From assembly GCF_018437505.1 (NCBI RefSeq), contig NZ_CP072467.1, positions 1,364,001 to 1,428,000 of the forward strand: a stretch of DNA of 64,000 nucleotides, read 5' to 3'. Positions 16,687 through 24,551 of the stretch are shown here, in pieces (position 1 is the stretch's first letter; the number at the start of each line of letters is the position of its first letter). Both the position numbers and the translations under genes were made by a program. A model generated the notes under the pieces. It was not told where the DNA came from. It was given only the letters and a program-made list of their open reading frames with translations, and made no database searches. Origin of the DNA: Spiractinospora alimapuensis. Lineage in GTDB: Bacteria; Actinomycetota; Actinomycetes; Streptosporangiales; Streptosporangiaceae.

Positions 16687-17532
16687 ATGTCCGATCCTGC
16701 GGATTTCATGAAGCACCTCGCCCCGTCCGAGGGAGAGGCAACTCCCTGGGCGGAAACGCGGATCGACACCTCTCGTGCGTCGATCGCTCGGGCGTATGAC
16801 GCGGTGTTGGGGGGCAAAGACAACTTCGCCGCGGACCGAGAGGTCGCCGAGAAGGTCAGGGAGGTGCCCGGGGCATCTCTGCTTCCTCGTGACAACCGGG
16901 CGTGGATCGGTCGGGTGGTGCGGTGGCTCGTCGGCGAGGCGGGCATCCGCCAGGTCATCGACATCGGCAGCGGGCTTCCGACCGCGAATAACGTGCATGA
17001 CTTCGCGCAGGCGATCGCGCCGGAGACTCGGGTGGCCTACGTCGATAACGACCCCATCGTCCTCGCCCACGGCCGCGCGATCCTTGCCAGCGACGACAAC
17101 GCCACGGTGATCACGGCGGATGTCCGTGACGTCGACAGTGTCTTCGACAACCCGGATCTCCGTGACCTGATCGATCTCGACGAGCCCTACGCCATTCTGG
17201 TGGCCTCGGTGCTCCACCATCTTCCCGACGGTGAGGACCAGAGGGTCGCTGCGGAACTGCGTGCTCGGATCGCCTCGGGGAGCTACCTGGCGATCGCGAA
17301 CTTCCACGATCCCGGCGACCCCCGTGCAGCCGAGCTAGAGACCGCCCTGGTCGAGAAGGGGCTCGGCTCCGGCTGGGTCCGCCCCTACCCCCAGCACCGG
17401 ATGTATTTCGGCGACCTCGACCTCGTCCCTCCCGGGCTATGCCCGGTGAACGAGTGGAATCCGGACGAGAACACGCCCTCGGAGTCTCCGGTTCACCACC
17501 TTTACCTCGGTGGTGTCGCGCAGCGTCGGTAG
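16687..17532 (+). CDS. SAM-dependent methyltransferase, PF04672 type
   Basis: 281 aa. The N-terminal part IDTSRASIARAYDAVLGGKDNFAADREVAEKV and the motif-I region VIDIGSGLPTANNVHDFAQ are characteristic of the actinobacterial S-adenosyl-methyltransferase family PF04672 (formerly DUF574). YVDNDPIVLAHGRA is motif II, and VLHHLPDGEDQ follows in the core. Substrates of the family are mostly unknown, and it is common in actinomycete secondary-metabolite and regulatory loci. It opens the plus-strand group that leads into the polyketide genes. CAGGAG at about 11 bases upstream is a loose ribosome binding site. Confidence 0.85.
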   Translation: MSDPADFMKHLAPSEGEATPWAETRIDTSRASIARAYDAVLGGKDNFAADREVAEKVREVPGASLLPRDNRAWIGRVVRWLVGEAGIRQVIDIGSGLPTANNVHDFAQAIAPETRVAYVDNDPIVLAHGRAILASDDNATVITADVRDVDSVFDNPDLRDLIDLDEPYAILVASVLHHLPDGEDQRVAAELRARIASGSYLAIANFHDPGDPRAAELETALVEKGLGSGWVRPYPQHRMYFGDLDLVPPGLCPVNEWNPDENTPSESPVHHLYLGGVAQRR

Positions 17533-17630
17533 TGCCGTCTGGTGGAGCCGCGTCTCTGTGTGGGGGCGTATGCGTCGTGCTCGGCCGACGTGCGGCTTCG
17601 GCGGCTTTCCCCCTGGTCATCGAAAGGATT

Positions 17631-18392
17631 GTGTTGTTCTCGTTGTCTGAGCGTCGTGTGGGTTCTCGGTTGAGTGACCGGGTGATGGACCATTCCGTTG
17701 TCCGGTTGTGCCCGGGGTGGCCGCCGGTGGATATGTCGGCGGAGGCGGATGTCGTCTACAAGGCCTTGAAGCGGGATGGGCCCGCGGCGCCGATCGATAT
17801 GGCCTCGGTGTCCGGCGTTCCGTTGGGGGCGATCCACCTGGGAGTGCTTGAACTCCTCAAACGCGATGCGGTGTTGGTGGTGGATCCGTTGCTGGGCAGT
17901 GACGTGGGTGCGCCGCACACGTTGGCGTCTGCTGCCGTGCCCGCCCTGCACACTCCCGCTACGAAGCGGTGTTCGTTTCCCGTGGGTCTTGTTCTCGCTG
18001 GGGGTGGGGCTGTCGAAGCGCTGGCTGGGTTGGGGGACGTGGTCCCGGGCGCTCCCCGCCTCTACGCGCGGGTCAGCCTGGCGCCGTATCGCCTGTACGT
18101 GTGGACGGTGCCGGAGTGTGACCCGGACTTCCTGGGTTCCCGGGCCCGCGGCAGCCTCGGCGTCATCGTGGTCCCCGACCGTCACGATCAGGCGGAAGCG
18201 TGGGTGCGGGAGGCCGAAAGGATCAGCCGCCCCTGTGTCATCGCTGCCCCCCACTCCCCCACGCCCGCGGTGTCAGCGCCCGTGGTGCGGGTCCAGGTAG
18301 AGCCGCGGAACCAGTGCTCGGCCCTGTCGGTGCGGGCGGCGATGGTCACTCTCGCCGCGATGCTCACCGGTTCCCGGGGGAGCGTGACGTGA
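17631..18392 (+). CDS. Conservon-like protein: DUF742-type wing plus P-loop-less GTPase-like part
   Basis: About 253 aa from GTG 17631 (or TTG 17634, after AAAGGA). The first half (VVRLCPGWPPVD...VYKALKRDGPAAPIDMASVSGVPLGAIHLGVLELLKRDAVLVV, written here in parts) looks like the winged-helix DUF742 domain. The second half, YRLYVWTVPECDPDF-(gap)-GSLGVIVVPDRHDQAEAWV and later RPCVIAAP, follows the strand pattern LYLFGTPGQ...GALGAVVL...LPFVVAVN of the conservon GTP-binding proteins. No P-loop GxxxxGKT is visible. I infer a fused regulatory protein that has lost nucleotide binding. Its stop overlaps the next start (GTGA). Confidence 0.55.
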   Translation: MLFSLSERRVGSRLSDRVMDHSVVRLCPGWPPVDMSAEADVVYKALKRDGPAAPIDMASVSGVPLGAIHLGVLELLKRDAVLVVDPLLGSDVGAPHTLASAAVPALHTPATKRCSFPVGLVLAGGGAVEALAGLGDVVPGAPRLYARVSLAPYRLYVWTVPECDPDFLGSRARGSLGVIVVPDRHDQAEAWVREAERISRPCVIAAPHSPTPAVSAPVVRVQVEPRNQCSALSVRAAMVTLAAMLTGSRGSVT

Positions 18393-19642
18393 GGAAGATC
18401 CTGATCATCGGAGCGGGCCAGGCCGGGCTCCATCTGGGGCACGGGCTTGTGGCGGCCGGTTATGACGTGACGTTGGTGTCCGCGGAGAGCTCGACGGACA
18501 TCCGCCACAAAAGACCGCACGTCGCGCAGTTCACCATGCCCGCCGCCCGGGGGTTGGAGCGGGCGCTGAACCTGGAGTTTTGGGGTGCTGACGCGCCCGA
18601 GATCTTCGGGGCCACGCTTCATCTCTACACACCGGAGGGTGCGGCGGTGTCGTTCTCGGGCGCGTTCGATGGCCCGGCGACGTCGGTGGATCGGCGCGCG
18701 AAGATGGCGGACTGGCTGGAGTCCCTGGAGGACCGCGGCGCGAAGGTCGTCGTGCAGGGGGTGACGGTCACCGACCTGGAGTACTTCGCACGCATGTTCG
18801 ACCTCGTGGTTGTGGCGGTGGGACACGGCGAGCTGGGGGAACTCTTCTCCGAGAACGTGGGCTCGTCGATGACGGCGCGGCCCCGGATCATCGCTCAGGC
18901 GCTCCTCGACGACGTCGCCCGTGGCGACGAACGAGCGATCGTCGCGTCCTCCCCGCAGGCCCGGGTGATCCTCGCGCCCACCCTGACGCCGCAGGGCGTG
19001 TGTCACGCGCTGTTCATCGTGGAAGACGCGAACGCCGGAACCATCGACGCCTGGGCCTCGCGGCCGCGCCCCACCGAACAGCTCGCCCTGATGCGCGATC
19101 TCCTGAGCACGCACGCTCCCGCGGTATATGAGGCCGTCGCCGACGCGACTCCGATCGACGGGTTGAGCACCACGGTGCAGACCATCCGGCCCCACGTTCG
19201 CCACCCCGTCGGGCGCCTCCCCTCAGGAGGCACGGTCTTGGGGTTGGGCGACGTCGTCATCAGCCTGGATCCGATCGCCTGTCAAGGCTGGACCGTGTCG
19301 ACCATGGCCGCCACGGCCTACCTCGACCGCATCGTCGCGCACGCGGATCGCCTTTTCGACACCGCCTGGATGGCCGACACGTTCGCCGCGTTCTGGAGCG
19401 GCCCTGGAAACGGCACCTACGCGGGTGCTGGGCGGGCCAGCGCGACGCTGGCAGCCGCGCTGGACGGCATGTGGTCCCCCAACGCACCGGCCCACCTGGG
19501 CGAGATCGTCACCGCGGCCTCCACGCATCCCGCCGTGGCGAACCGCTTCATCGGAGACCTGATCGACCCCCGCCGCTACGAGTCGTGGCTGTACGACCCA
19601 GACACGGCCCGCGGGTTCATTCGGCAGGTCGCCCGCCAGTAA
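18389..19642 (+). CDS. Styrene-monooxygenase-like FAD oxygenase (StyA family)
   Basis: 417 aa from the GTG overlapping the upstream stop. RKILIIGAGQAGLHLGHGL at the N-terminus is the FAD-binding GxGxxG motif. The late motif VVISLDPIACQGWTVSTMA resembles the DPIxxQGxN region of StyA-like group E flavoprotein monooxygenases, which epoxidise alkenes or hydroxylate indoles and use FADH2 from a separate reductase. No reductase gene is beside it. In this locus it may oxidise a product of the adjacent polyketide synthase. Confidence 0.8.
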   Translation: MRKILIIGAGQAGLHLGHGLVAAGYDVTLVSAESSTDIRHKRPHVAQFTMPAARGLERALNLEFWGADAPEIFGATLHLYTPEGAAVSFSGAFDGPATSVDRRAKMADWLESLEDRGAKVVVQGVTVTDLEYFARMFDLVVVAVGHGELGELFSENVGSSMTARPRIIAQALLDDVARGDERAIVASSPQARVILAPTLTPQGVCHALFIVEDANAGTIDAWASRPRPTEQLALMRDLLSTHAPAVYEAVADATPIDGLSTTVQTIRPHVRHPVGRLPSGGTVLGLGDVVISLDPIACQGWTVSTMAATAYLDRIVAHADRLFDTAWMADTFAAFWSGPGNGTYAGAGRASATLAAALDGMWSPNAPAHLGEIVTAASTHPAVANRFIGDLIDPRRYESWLYDPDTARGFIRQVARQ

Positions 19643-19666
19643 CCCCCCGACTGGAAGGACCGTGGA

Positions 19667-20323
19667 GTGTCTGAACGTCGAGAATCGATTCCACTACCGC
19701 GCGTGTGGAGCCGGACCGGGATGCGGTTCGTCTACGACTGGGCCGTGATCCATGGCACCTACCGCTGGTGCTGGGGATGCCCCAAAACTCACATCGAGCT
19801 GCTCTACCGCCGCTCGGTGCGCACACGACACCTGGAGATCGGCCCCGGGAGCGGCTACTTCCTGAACCGGCTCCCGTGGTTCATCCGCGACTTGCGTCTG
19901 CTGGACCTGTACCAGGGGCCGCTGGACGCCGCGAGCTGGCGGCTGCGCCGGTTCCTACCGGCGACCTATCGCCGGGACGCCCTCCACCCCTTCACCGTAA
20001 AGGCGGCAATCGACTCGGTCGGGATGTCCATGGTGCTCCACTGTCTCCCGGGAGACACCATCGCCGACAAGGCCGTCGTCTTCGACCACGTCAGTGACGT
20101 GCTGCGACCGGGTGGGGTGTTCTTCGGCGCGACCGTCCTCACGCACGGCGTCCACAACCGCGGACCTGGCCGCTGGATGTCCGCACGCCTCAACCGGGCC
20201 GGGATCTTCTCCAACCTCGGCGACGACCTCGCCCAACTCCACGAGGAACTGGAGAAACGCTTCCCCGGCCCCGAAATCCACGTGGTGGGATCGGTCGCGT
20301 TGTGGCGGGCGGTGGCCCCATGA
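19667..20323 (+). CDS. Class I SAM-dependent methyltransferase in polyketide locus
   Basis: 218 aa from GTG 19667, with GGAAGGA about 11 bases upstream. The SAM-binding motif I is RHLEIGPGSGYFLNRL (about 52-67), followed by LLDLYQGPLDAASWRL and the post-motif VSDVLRPGGVFFGATVL. It resembles small methyltransferases associated with polyketide or lipid loci. The protein starts with a basic/aromatic stretch of about 45 residues before motif I. Its stop overlaps the PKS ATG (ATGA), so the two are translationally coupled and likely act on the same intermediate. Confidence 0.8.
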   Translation: MSERRESIPLPRVWSRTGMRFVYDWAVIHGTYRWCWGCPKTHIELLYRRSVRTRHLEIGPGSGYFLNRLPWFIRDLRLLDLYQGPLDAASWRLRRFLPATYRRDALHPFTVKAAIDSVGMSMVLHCLPGDTIADKAVVFDHVSDVLRPGGVFFGATVLTHGVHNRGPGRWMSARLNRAGIFSNLGDDLAQLHEELEKRFPGPEIHVVGSVALWRAVAP

Positions 20324-23181
20324 CCCCCGAGGCGCCACCCGCAGACCGTGTGGTGCTGGTCGGGATCGGGTGCCGGCTCCCCGGCACCATCACCACCCCC
20401 ACCGCGCTGTGGCAGGCACTCCTGGACGGCCGCGTCAGCGTCGACGAGGTGCCACAGCCACAACGACAGCAGTGGGAAGCACAGCTCGCCCCACAGGACC
20501 GCCCCACCCACCCGCGAACCGCCGGAATGATCAACTTCGAGGAGTTCGACCACACCTTCTTCGGGTTGCCGCCCGGCGGCGACCACTATGACCCCCTCCA
20601 GCGCGTCCTGCTGGAGGTTGCGTTCGAGGCGCTCCAGGACTCCAGTATCGCTCCCTCGACACTGGCCGGCGGAGAGGCGCCGCGGGCCGGGATCTATGTC
20701 GGATCGGCGACCGTCGACCCCGCCACTCGCCGGTTCGCCCCCGGGCAGCAACCGACCGTGCTCGCGATCGGCGGAGGCGGCGCCGGCATGTTGGGATCAC
20801 CGCTCGCCCGCCATCTCGACGCACGCGGACCCCTGGTCACCTTCGACACCTCCTGTTCCAGTGGCCTCACGGCCGCGCACTACGCACGCCGTGACCTGGA
20901 ATCCCGCGACGTGGATGTCGCGATCGTGTGCGGCGTCAATAGCGTCCGTAACTCGGTCGTCACCCGCGCGTTCGCCGACGGCGGGGTGCTTTCGGAGGAG
21001 GCGCGGCCCTTCGACGTCGCCGCCGACGGGTACGTGCGCGCGGAGATGGTCGTCGTCACCATCCTCATGCGCCACACCGACACCCAGGGGCGCCGAGCGT
21101 ACGCCAGCATCCTGACGAGCCGGATCGCCAACGACGGACGATCCCCCGCCCTGGGCGCACCCCGCGTCGCGGCCCAGGCAGAGCTCCTGCGCGACACCTG
21201 GACACAAGCCGACATCCCACCCGCGGAGGTGCCCTACCTCCACACGCACGGCACCGCGACGCGCGCAGGCGACCGTGCCGAAACAGAGGCGATCGCCCGC
21301 GCCGGCTTCGGCACGAACACGCCCGTGACGCTGGGGACCGCGAAGGCCAACTTCGGGCACGGAGAAGGAGCAGCAGGAGTCCTGTCCCTGGCCGCGACCG
21401 CACTCACCCTCCACCACGGACACATCCCCCCAACACCGGGACACCAAGAACTCCCCGCCCGGCTCGCGCGGCTCCCCATCGCCGTCCCCACCCAACCCCA
21501 GCCCTGGCCGGACGGCGCCCGCCGTGTCGCCGGAGTAACCGGGATCGGGTTCTCCGGAGCGACCGCCCACGCCGTCCTCGGATACGCCCCGGCCAGCGCG
21601 GTGACACGACCCGCACCCCCCGGTCCCGTGGTGGTGCCGGTCTCTGCCCACACCCCCGCCGCGCTGGCCGGCACCGCCACCGACATCGCCAACGCCCTCA
21701 CCCGCTGCCCAGCACCAGTGAGAGGAGTCGCGGCCACCGCGATCACCGGACGCGACCATCACACCCACCGCGCAGCCGTTGTCGCTTCCCGAACCGAGGA
21801 CGTGATCGCTGCTCTGCGGGCCCTGGCGGCCGGTGAGCACCATCCCGCTCTCGCCGGCCCGCGTGACGCACAATCCCACGGGCGTGTGGTGTGGGTGTTC
21901 CCCGGCCAAGGCCGTGCCGAGGACGCGATGGGCCAGGAGCTCTACGCGCGTGAACCCGTTTACAGGGCCGCGATCGAGAAGGCGGTGGACGCGCTTCCCG
22001 CCCCTGGGTGGCATCCGGCCCGCGGCTACCAGTCAGTGTCGGTGCGCAGCGTTCAGCAGGCCACCTTCGCCCACCAAGTCGCGCTCGCCGCACTGTGGCG
22101 CCACTGGGGCCTGCGACCAGACGTCGTCATCGGCCACAGCCTCGGCGAGCTCGCCGCCGCACATATCGCCGGGGTGCTGGACCTGGACGACGCGACCCGC
22201 ATCGTGACCGTGCGCAGCGGCGTACTGGAGCGCGCCGCCGCCCAAGGCGGCGGCCTGATGAGCACCTCCCTGCCCGCGCCCGACGCCGCCGCACTCGTCG
22301 AGAACAGACCCGGCGTCGCGGTCGCGGCCCTCAACGGCCCCCAGACGACGGTCCTCTCCGGGCCACACACCGACCTCGACGCCCTTCACCACGCGCTGAC
22401 CGAACGCGGCGTACACGCCACCCGGATCCCCCACGGGCCCCCCGCCCACAGCCCCGCCCTCACCCCAGCACTCCCCGGGTTCGCACGCGCCATCCACGCG
22501 ATCACCCCCCGCGCAGGCCACACCCCGATCGTGTCCTCCATGACAGGACAGGAGATCGCCGGAACCGCCATGGACAGCGACTACTGGACCCGACAACTCC
22601 GCGCCCAAGTCGACTTCCACGGCGCGCTCACCCGACTCCTCACCGGGGAGCCCAGCGTCGTGATGGAGATCGCGACACGCACGACCCTCGCCCCCGCCGT
22701 CCTCGACACCATCGCCCACCACGAACTTCCCACCACCGCACTCACCGCCGACAACGCCGCCGGAGAACACCACCACCTACTCACACTCACCGCCCACGCC
22801 TACACCCACGGCCTCCTCCAACCCCCCGCACCCGACACCCCCCACGAACCCCTGCCCCCAATGCGGTGGGACTACGCCGCCGAGATACCCCCCGACCTCG
22901 CGGACCGACTACACAACGCCACCCCCCAAGAACGCGCCACCCTGTGCACCACCACCATCCGCGCCCTGGTCGCCACCATCGCCCACCGGCCCATCACCAC
23001 CGACACCACCGACCTCGCTTCCCTCGGACTCGGTTCGCTCGACCTCGCACGCCTCCACAGCCTGATCACCCACCACACCACAGTGCGCGAGATCTTCCCG
23101 ACCCCCACCAGCACCATCACCGACATCACCAACACCCTCCACGCCCACCTCGCACACCAGAAGCCGCGCGGCGACCGGTGA
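20320..23181 (+). CDS. Single-module type I polyketide synthase, KS-AT-ACP
   Basis: 953 aa. The KS domain covers about 10-425, with nucleophile C179 in DTSCSSGL and the two His in HTHGTAT (H310) and KANFGHGEGAAG (H347). The AT domain covers about 520-820, with active-site S607 in GHSLGE. The substrate motif position reads GPPAHSP rather than HAFHS or YASHS, so malonyl versus methylmalonyl choice cannot be called. The ACP at about 875-945 has the phosphopantetheine Ser906 in LGLGSLDL. There is no KR, DH, ER, thioesterase or docking region. It may extend once or iteratively, giving an unreduced polyketide that is methylated and oxidised by its neighbours. Confidence 0.9.
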   Translation: MTPEAPPADRVVLVGIGCRLPGTITTPTALWQALLDGRVSVDEVPQPQRQQWEAQLAPQDRPTHPRTAGMINFEEFDHTFFGLPPGGDHYDPLQRVLLEVAFEALQDSSIAPSTLAGGEAPRAGIYVGSATVDPATRRFAPGQQPTVLAIGGGGAGMLGSPLARHLDARGPLVTFDTSCSSGLTAAHYARRDLESRDVDVAIVCGVNSVRNSVVTRAFADGGVLSEEARPFDVAADGYVRAEMVVVTILMRHTDTQGRRAYASILTSRIANDGRSPALGAPRVAAQAELLRDTWTQADIPPAEVPYLHTHGTATRAGDRAETEAIARAGFGTNTPVTLGTAKANFGHGEGAAGVLSLAATALTLHHGHIPPTPGHQELPARLARLPIAVPTQPQPWPDGARRVAGVTGIGFSGATAHAVLGYAPASAVTRPAPPGPVVVPVSAHTPAALAGTATDIANALTRCPAPVRGVAATAITGRDHHTHRAAVVASRTEDVIAALRALAAGEHHPALAGPRDAQSHGRVVWVFPGQGRAEDAMGQELYAREPVYRAAIEKAVDALPAPGWHPARGYQSVSVRSVQQATFAHQVALAALWRHWGLRPDVVIGHSLGELAAAHIAGVLDLDDATRIVTVRSGVLERAAAQGGGLMSTSLPAPDAAALVENRPGVAVAALNGPQTTVLSGPHTDLDALHHALTERGVHATRIPHGPPAHSPALTPALPGFARAIHAITPRAGHTPIVSSMTGQEIAGTAMDSDYWTRQLRAQVDFHGALTRLLTGEPSVVMEIATRTTLAPAVLDTIAHHELPTTALTADNAAGEHHHLLTLTAHAYTHGLLQPPAPDTPHEPLPPMRWDYAAEIPPDLADRLHNATPQERATLCTTTIRALVATIAHRPITTDTTDLASLGLGSLDLARLHSLITHHTTVREIFPTPTSTITDITNTLHAHLAHQKPRGDR

Positions 23182-23269
23182 CCAGCTCCCCCCTCCCTAC
23201 TCCCACCGGAGCCGGACCGCGTCGCCGCGCCACTCACGCCCTGTGTCCGTTGGGGGACGGACCGGGGCG

Positions 23270-23310
23270 CCCGCCCCCGAAGAATCCCGCGGTCGCTCTT
23301 CGGGGGCGGG
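23270..23310 (+). terminator. Rho-independent-type terminator after the PKS gene
   Basis: A perfect 14-bp GC-rich stem (CCCGCCCCCGAAGA / TCTTCGGGGGCGGG) with a 13-base loop lies 88 bp after the PKS stop and is followed by TCTTCACC. This is a strong terminator hairpin, although the T-tract is weak. It marks the end of the polyketide operon. Confidence 0.8.
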
Positions 23311-23421
23311 TCTTCACCACGCCCGCCCACGCTCCTGAGGAGGTTCCCGCTCCCCGACCCGCTCGCCTCGAATGCACACCCGCTAGCCCGCTACTGCGTC
23401 ACGAAAGCTTTCACCAACTCC

Positions 23422-24240
23422 ATGACGACATCATCAGATCTCTCCACCACTCCGGCGCCGACACTGTGGGCCCGCGTGACTTCGCGTTCCTCAGCCCTTG
23501 CCTCCACGGCGCCCGTGGGCGCGTTCAAGGCATACGCGATTCTCATGGGTCTCTACGTGCTGGTCTTCGGGCCCTCGATCGCCAGCCAGGTCGTCATGAT
23601 GGTCCGCGACGGAAGGATCGCGGCCACCGCCCCGAACCCCGACCAACTCTGGTTTGTGGTCGGCATGACATGGGCGATGGACTTCCTCTTGGTCGCGTTC
23701 GCCGGCATCGCCTTGTGGGTCACCGCCCGCACTTGCCGGATCAAGGTCACCGACATCTTCACCCCGGCCACGCGGCGCTCCTGGTGGCAGTCGCTCGGGG
23801 TGTTCTTCTCGGTTCTCGCGGCCTACATCACCGGAATGGGGGCACGCGCCCGACTGGAATCGACGATGGCGACGACCGACGTCGGAATCATCATGAACTC
23901 GGCCGATGAGGCACTCCGGATGGTGTTGCTTGTCGCGGTCGGGCAGTTCACCTCCGCGTTCGTGGAAGAGACCGTCGCCGTGGCGTGCGTGGTCCTGCTA
24001 CTGACCGCTGCATCGCGCCCCACATGGGAAGTCGCCATCGTCCTCGTGATCGCCAAGGCGCTCTATCACGCCTACTACGGCTGGCCCATCCTCATCATGG
24101 CCCCGGTCACCCTCCTCACCGCGTGGATGTACTGGAGAACCGGGCGCCTCTGGCCCATCATCACCGCCCACGCGGTATACAACGGCCTCTTCACCGCCGT
24201 AGTCATCACCACCATCATCACGGCACCCGACGCCTTCTGA
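23422..24240 (+). CDS. CPBP-family intramembrane protease-like protein
   Basis: 272 aa with about seven hydrophobic segments. The CPBP (CAAX/bacteriocin-processing Abi) motifs are seen in order: VEETVAVA (glutamate pair, about 173-180, lacking the usual trailing Arg), AKALYHAYYGWP (motif 2 His) and ITAHAVYNGLF (motif 3 HxxxN). Known members cleave prenylated proteins or protect against peptides, and some act in signalling. It follows the PKS terminator and precedes a DUF397 gene, so it is probably in a separate transcript. The weakened motif 1 leaves catalytic activity uncertain. Confidence 0.8.
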   Translation: MTTSSDLSTTPAPTLWARVTSRSSALASTAPVGAFKAYAILMGLYVLVFGPSIASQVVMMVRDGRIAATAPNPDQLWFVVGMTWAMDFLLVAFAGIALWVTARTCRIKVTDIFTPATRRSWWQSLGVFFSVLAAYITGMGARARLESTMATTDVGIIMNSADEALRMVLLVAVGQFTSAFVEETVAVACVVLLLTAASRPTWEVAIVLVIAKALYHAYYGWPILIMAPVTLLTAWMYWRTGRLWPIITAHAVYNGLFTAVVITTIITAPDAF

Positions 24241-24266
24241 CCCAGCCGAGCCGAGAGGCACCCACC

Positions 24267-24464
24267 ATGGAACCCCGATGGCGAACCAGCAGCCACAGCG
24301 CCAAGTACAACTGCGTCCAGTGCACTACCGGGCTCTGGAGCGGAGGACACGGGAATCACACCATCGCGATTCGTGACTCCCAGAACCCCGACCTGGGACG
24401 AATCCACACCCCCGCACATGAATGGATCCGCTTCCTCGCCGCGATCCGCCACGACGAACTGTGA
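24267..24464 (+). CDS. DUF397 domain protein (second)
   Basis: 65 aa, ATG at 24267. RWRTSSHSAKYNCVQC near the start and IAIRDSQNPDLGRIHTPAHEW with the terminal FLAAIRHDEL place it in DUF397. Unlike the copy at 2581 it has no XRE/DUF5753 gene immediately upstream. It is followed instead by an NB-ARC/TPR regulator. It may interact with the XRE regulator elsewhere on this element. Confidence 0.85.
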   Translation: MEPRWRTSSHSAKYNCVQCTTGLWSGGHGNHTIAIRDSQNPDLGRIHTPAHEWIRFLAAIRHDEL

Positions 24465-24551
24465 GCTCCTCGGGTGCAGAGCCCCCACACAGAGACTCGC
24501 ACCCGCTCACACCACCTCCCACTCCGAAGCCCCTTCCCCTGGAGTTCGTTG

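Noticed and set aside
20797-22014. 405-codon minus-strand frame opposite the PKS
   Set aside because: Gly/Arg-rich shadow of the KS-AT coding sequence with no family motif.
22008-23909. 633-codon plus-strand frame overlapping the PKS end and CPBP gene
   Set aside because: Arg/Pro/His-rich out-of-frame reading that runs across a terminator. Not coding-like.
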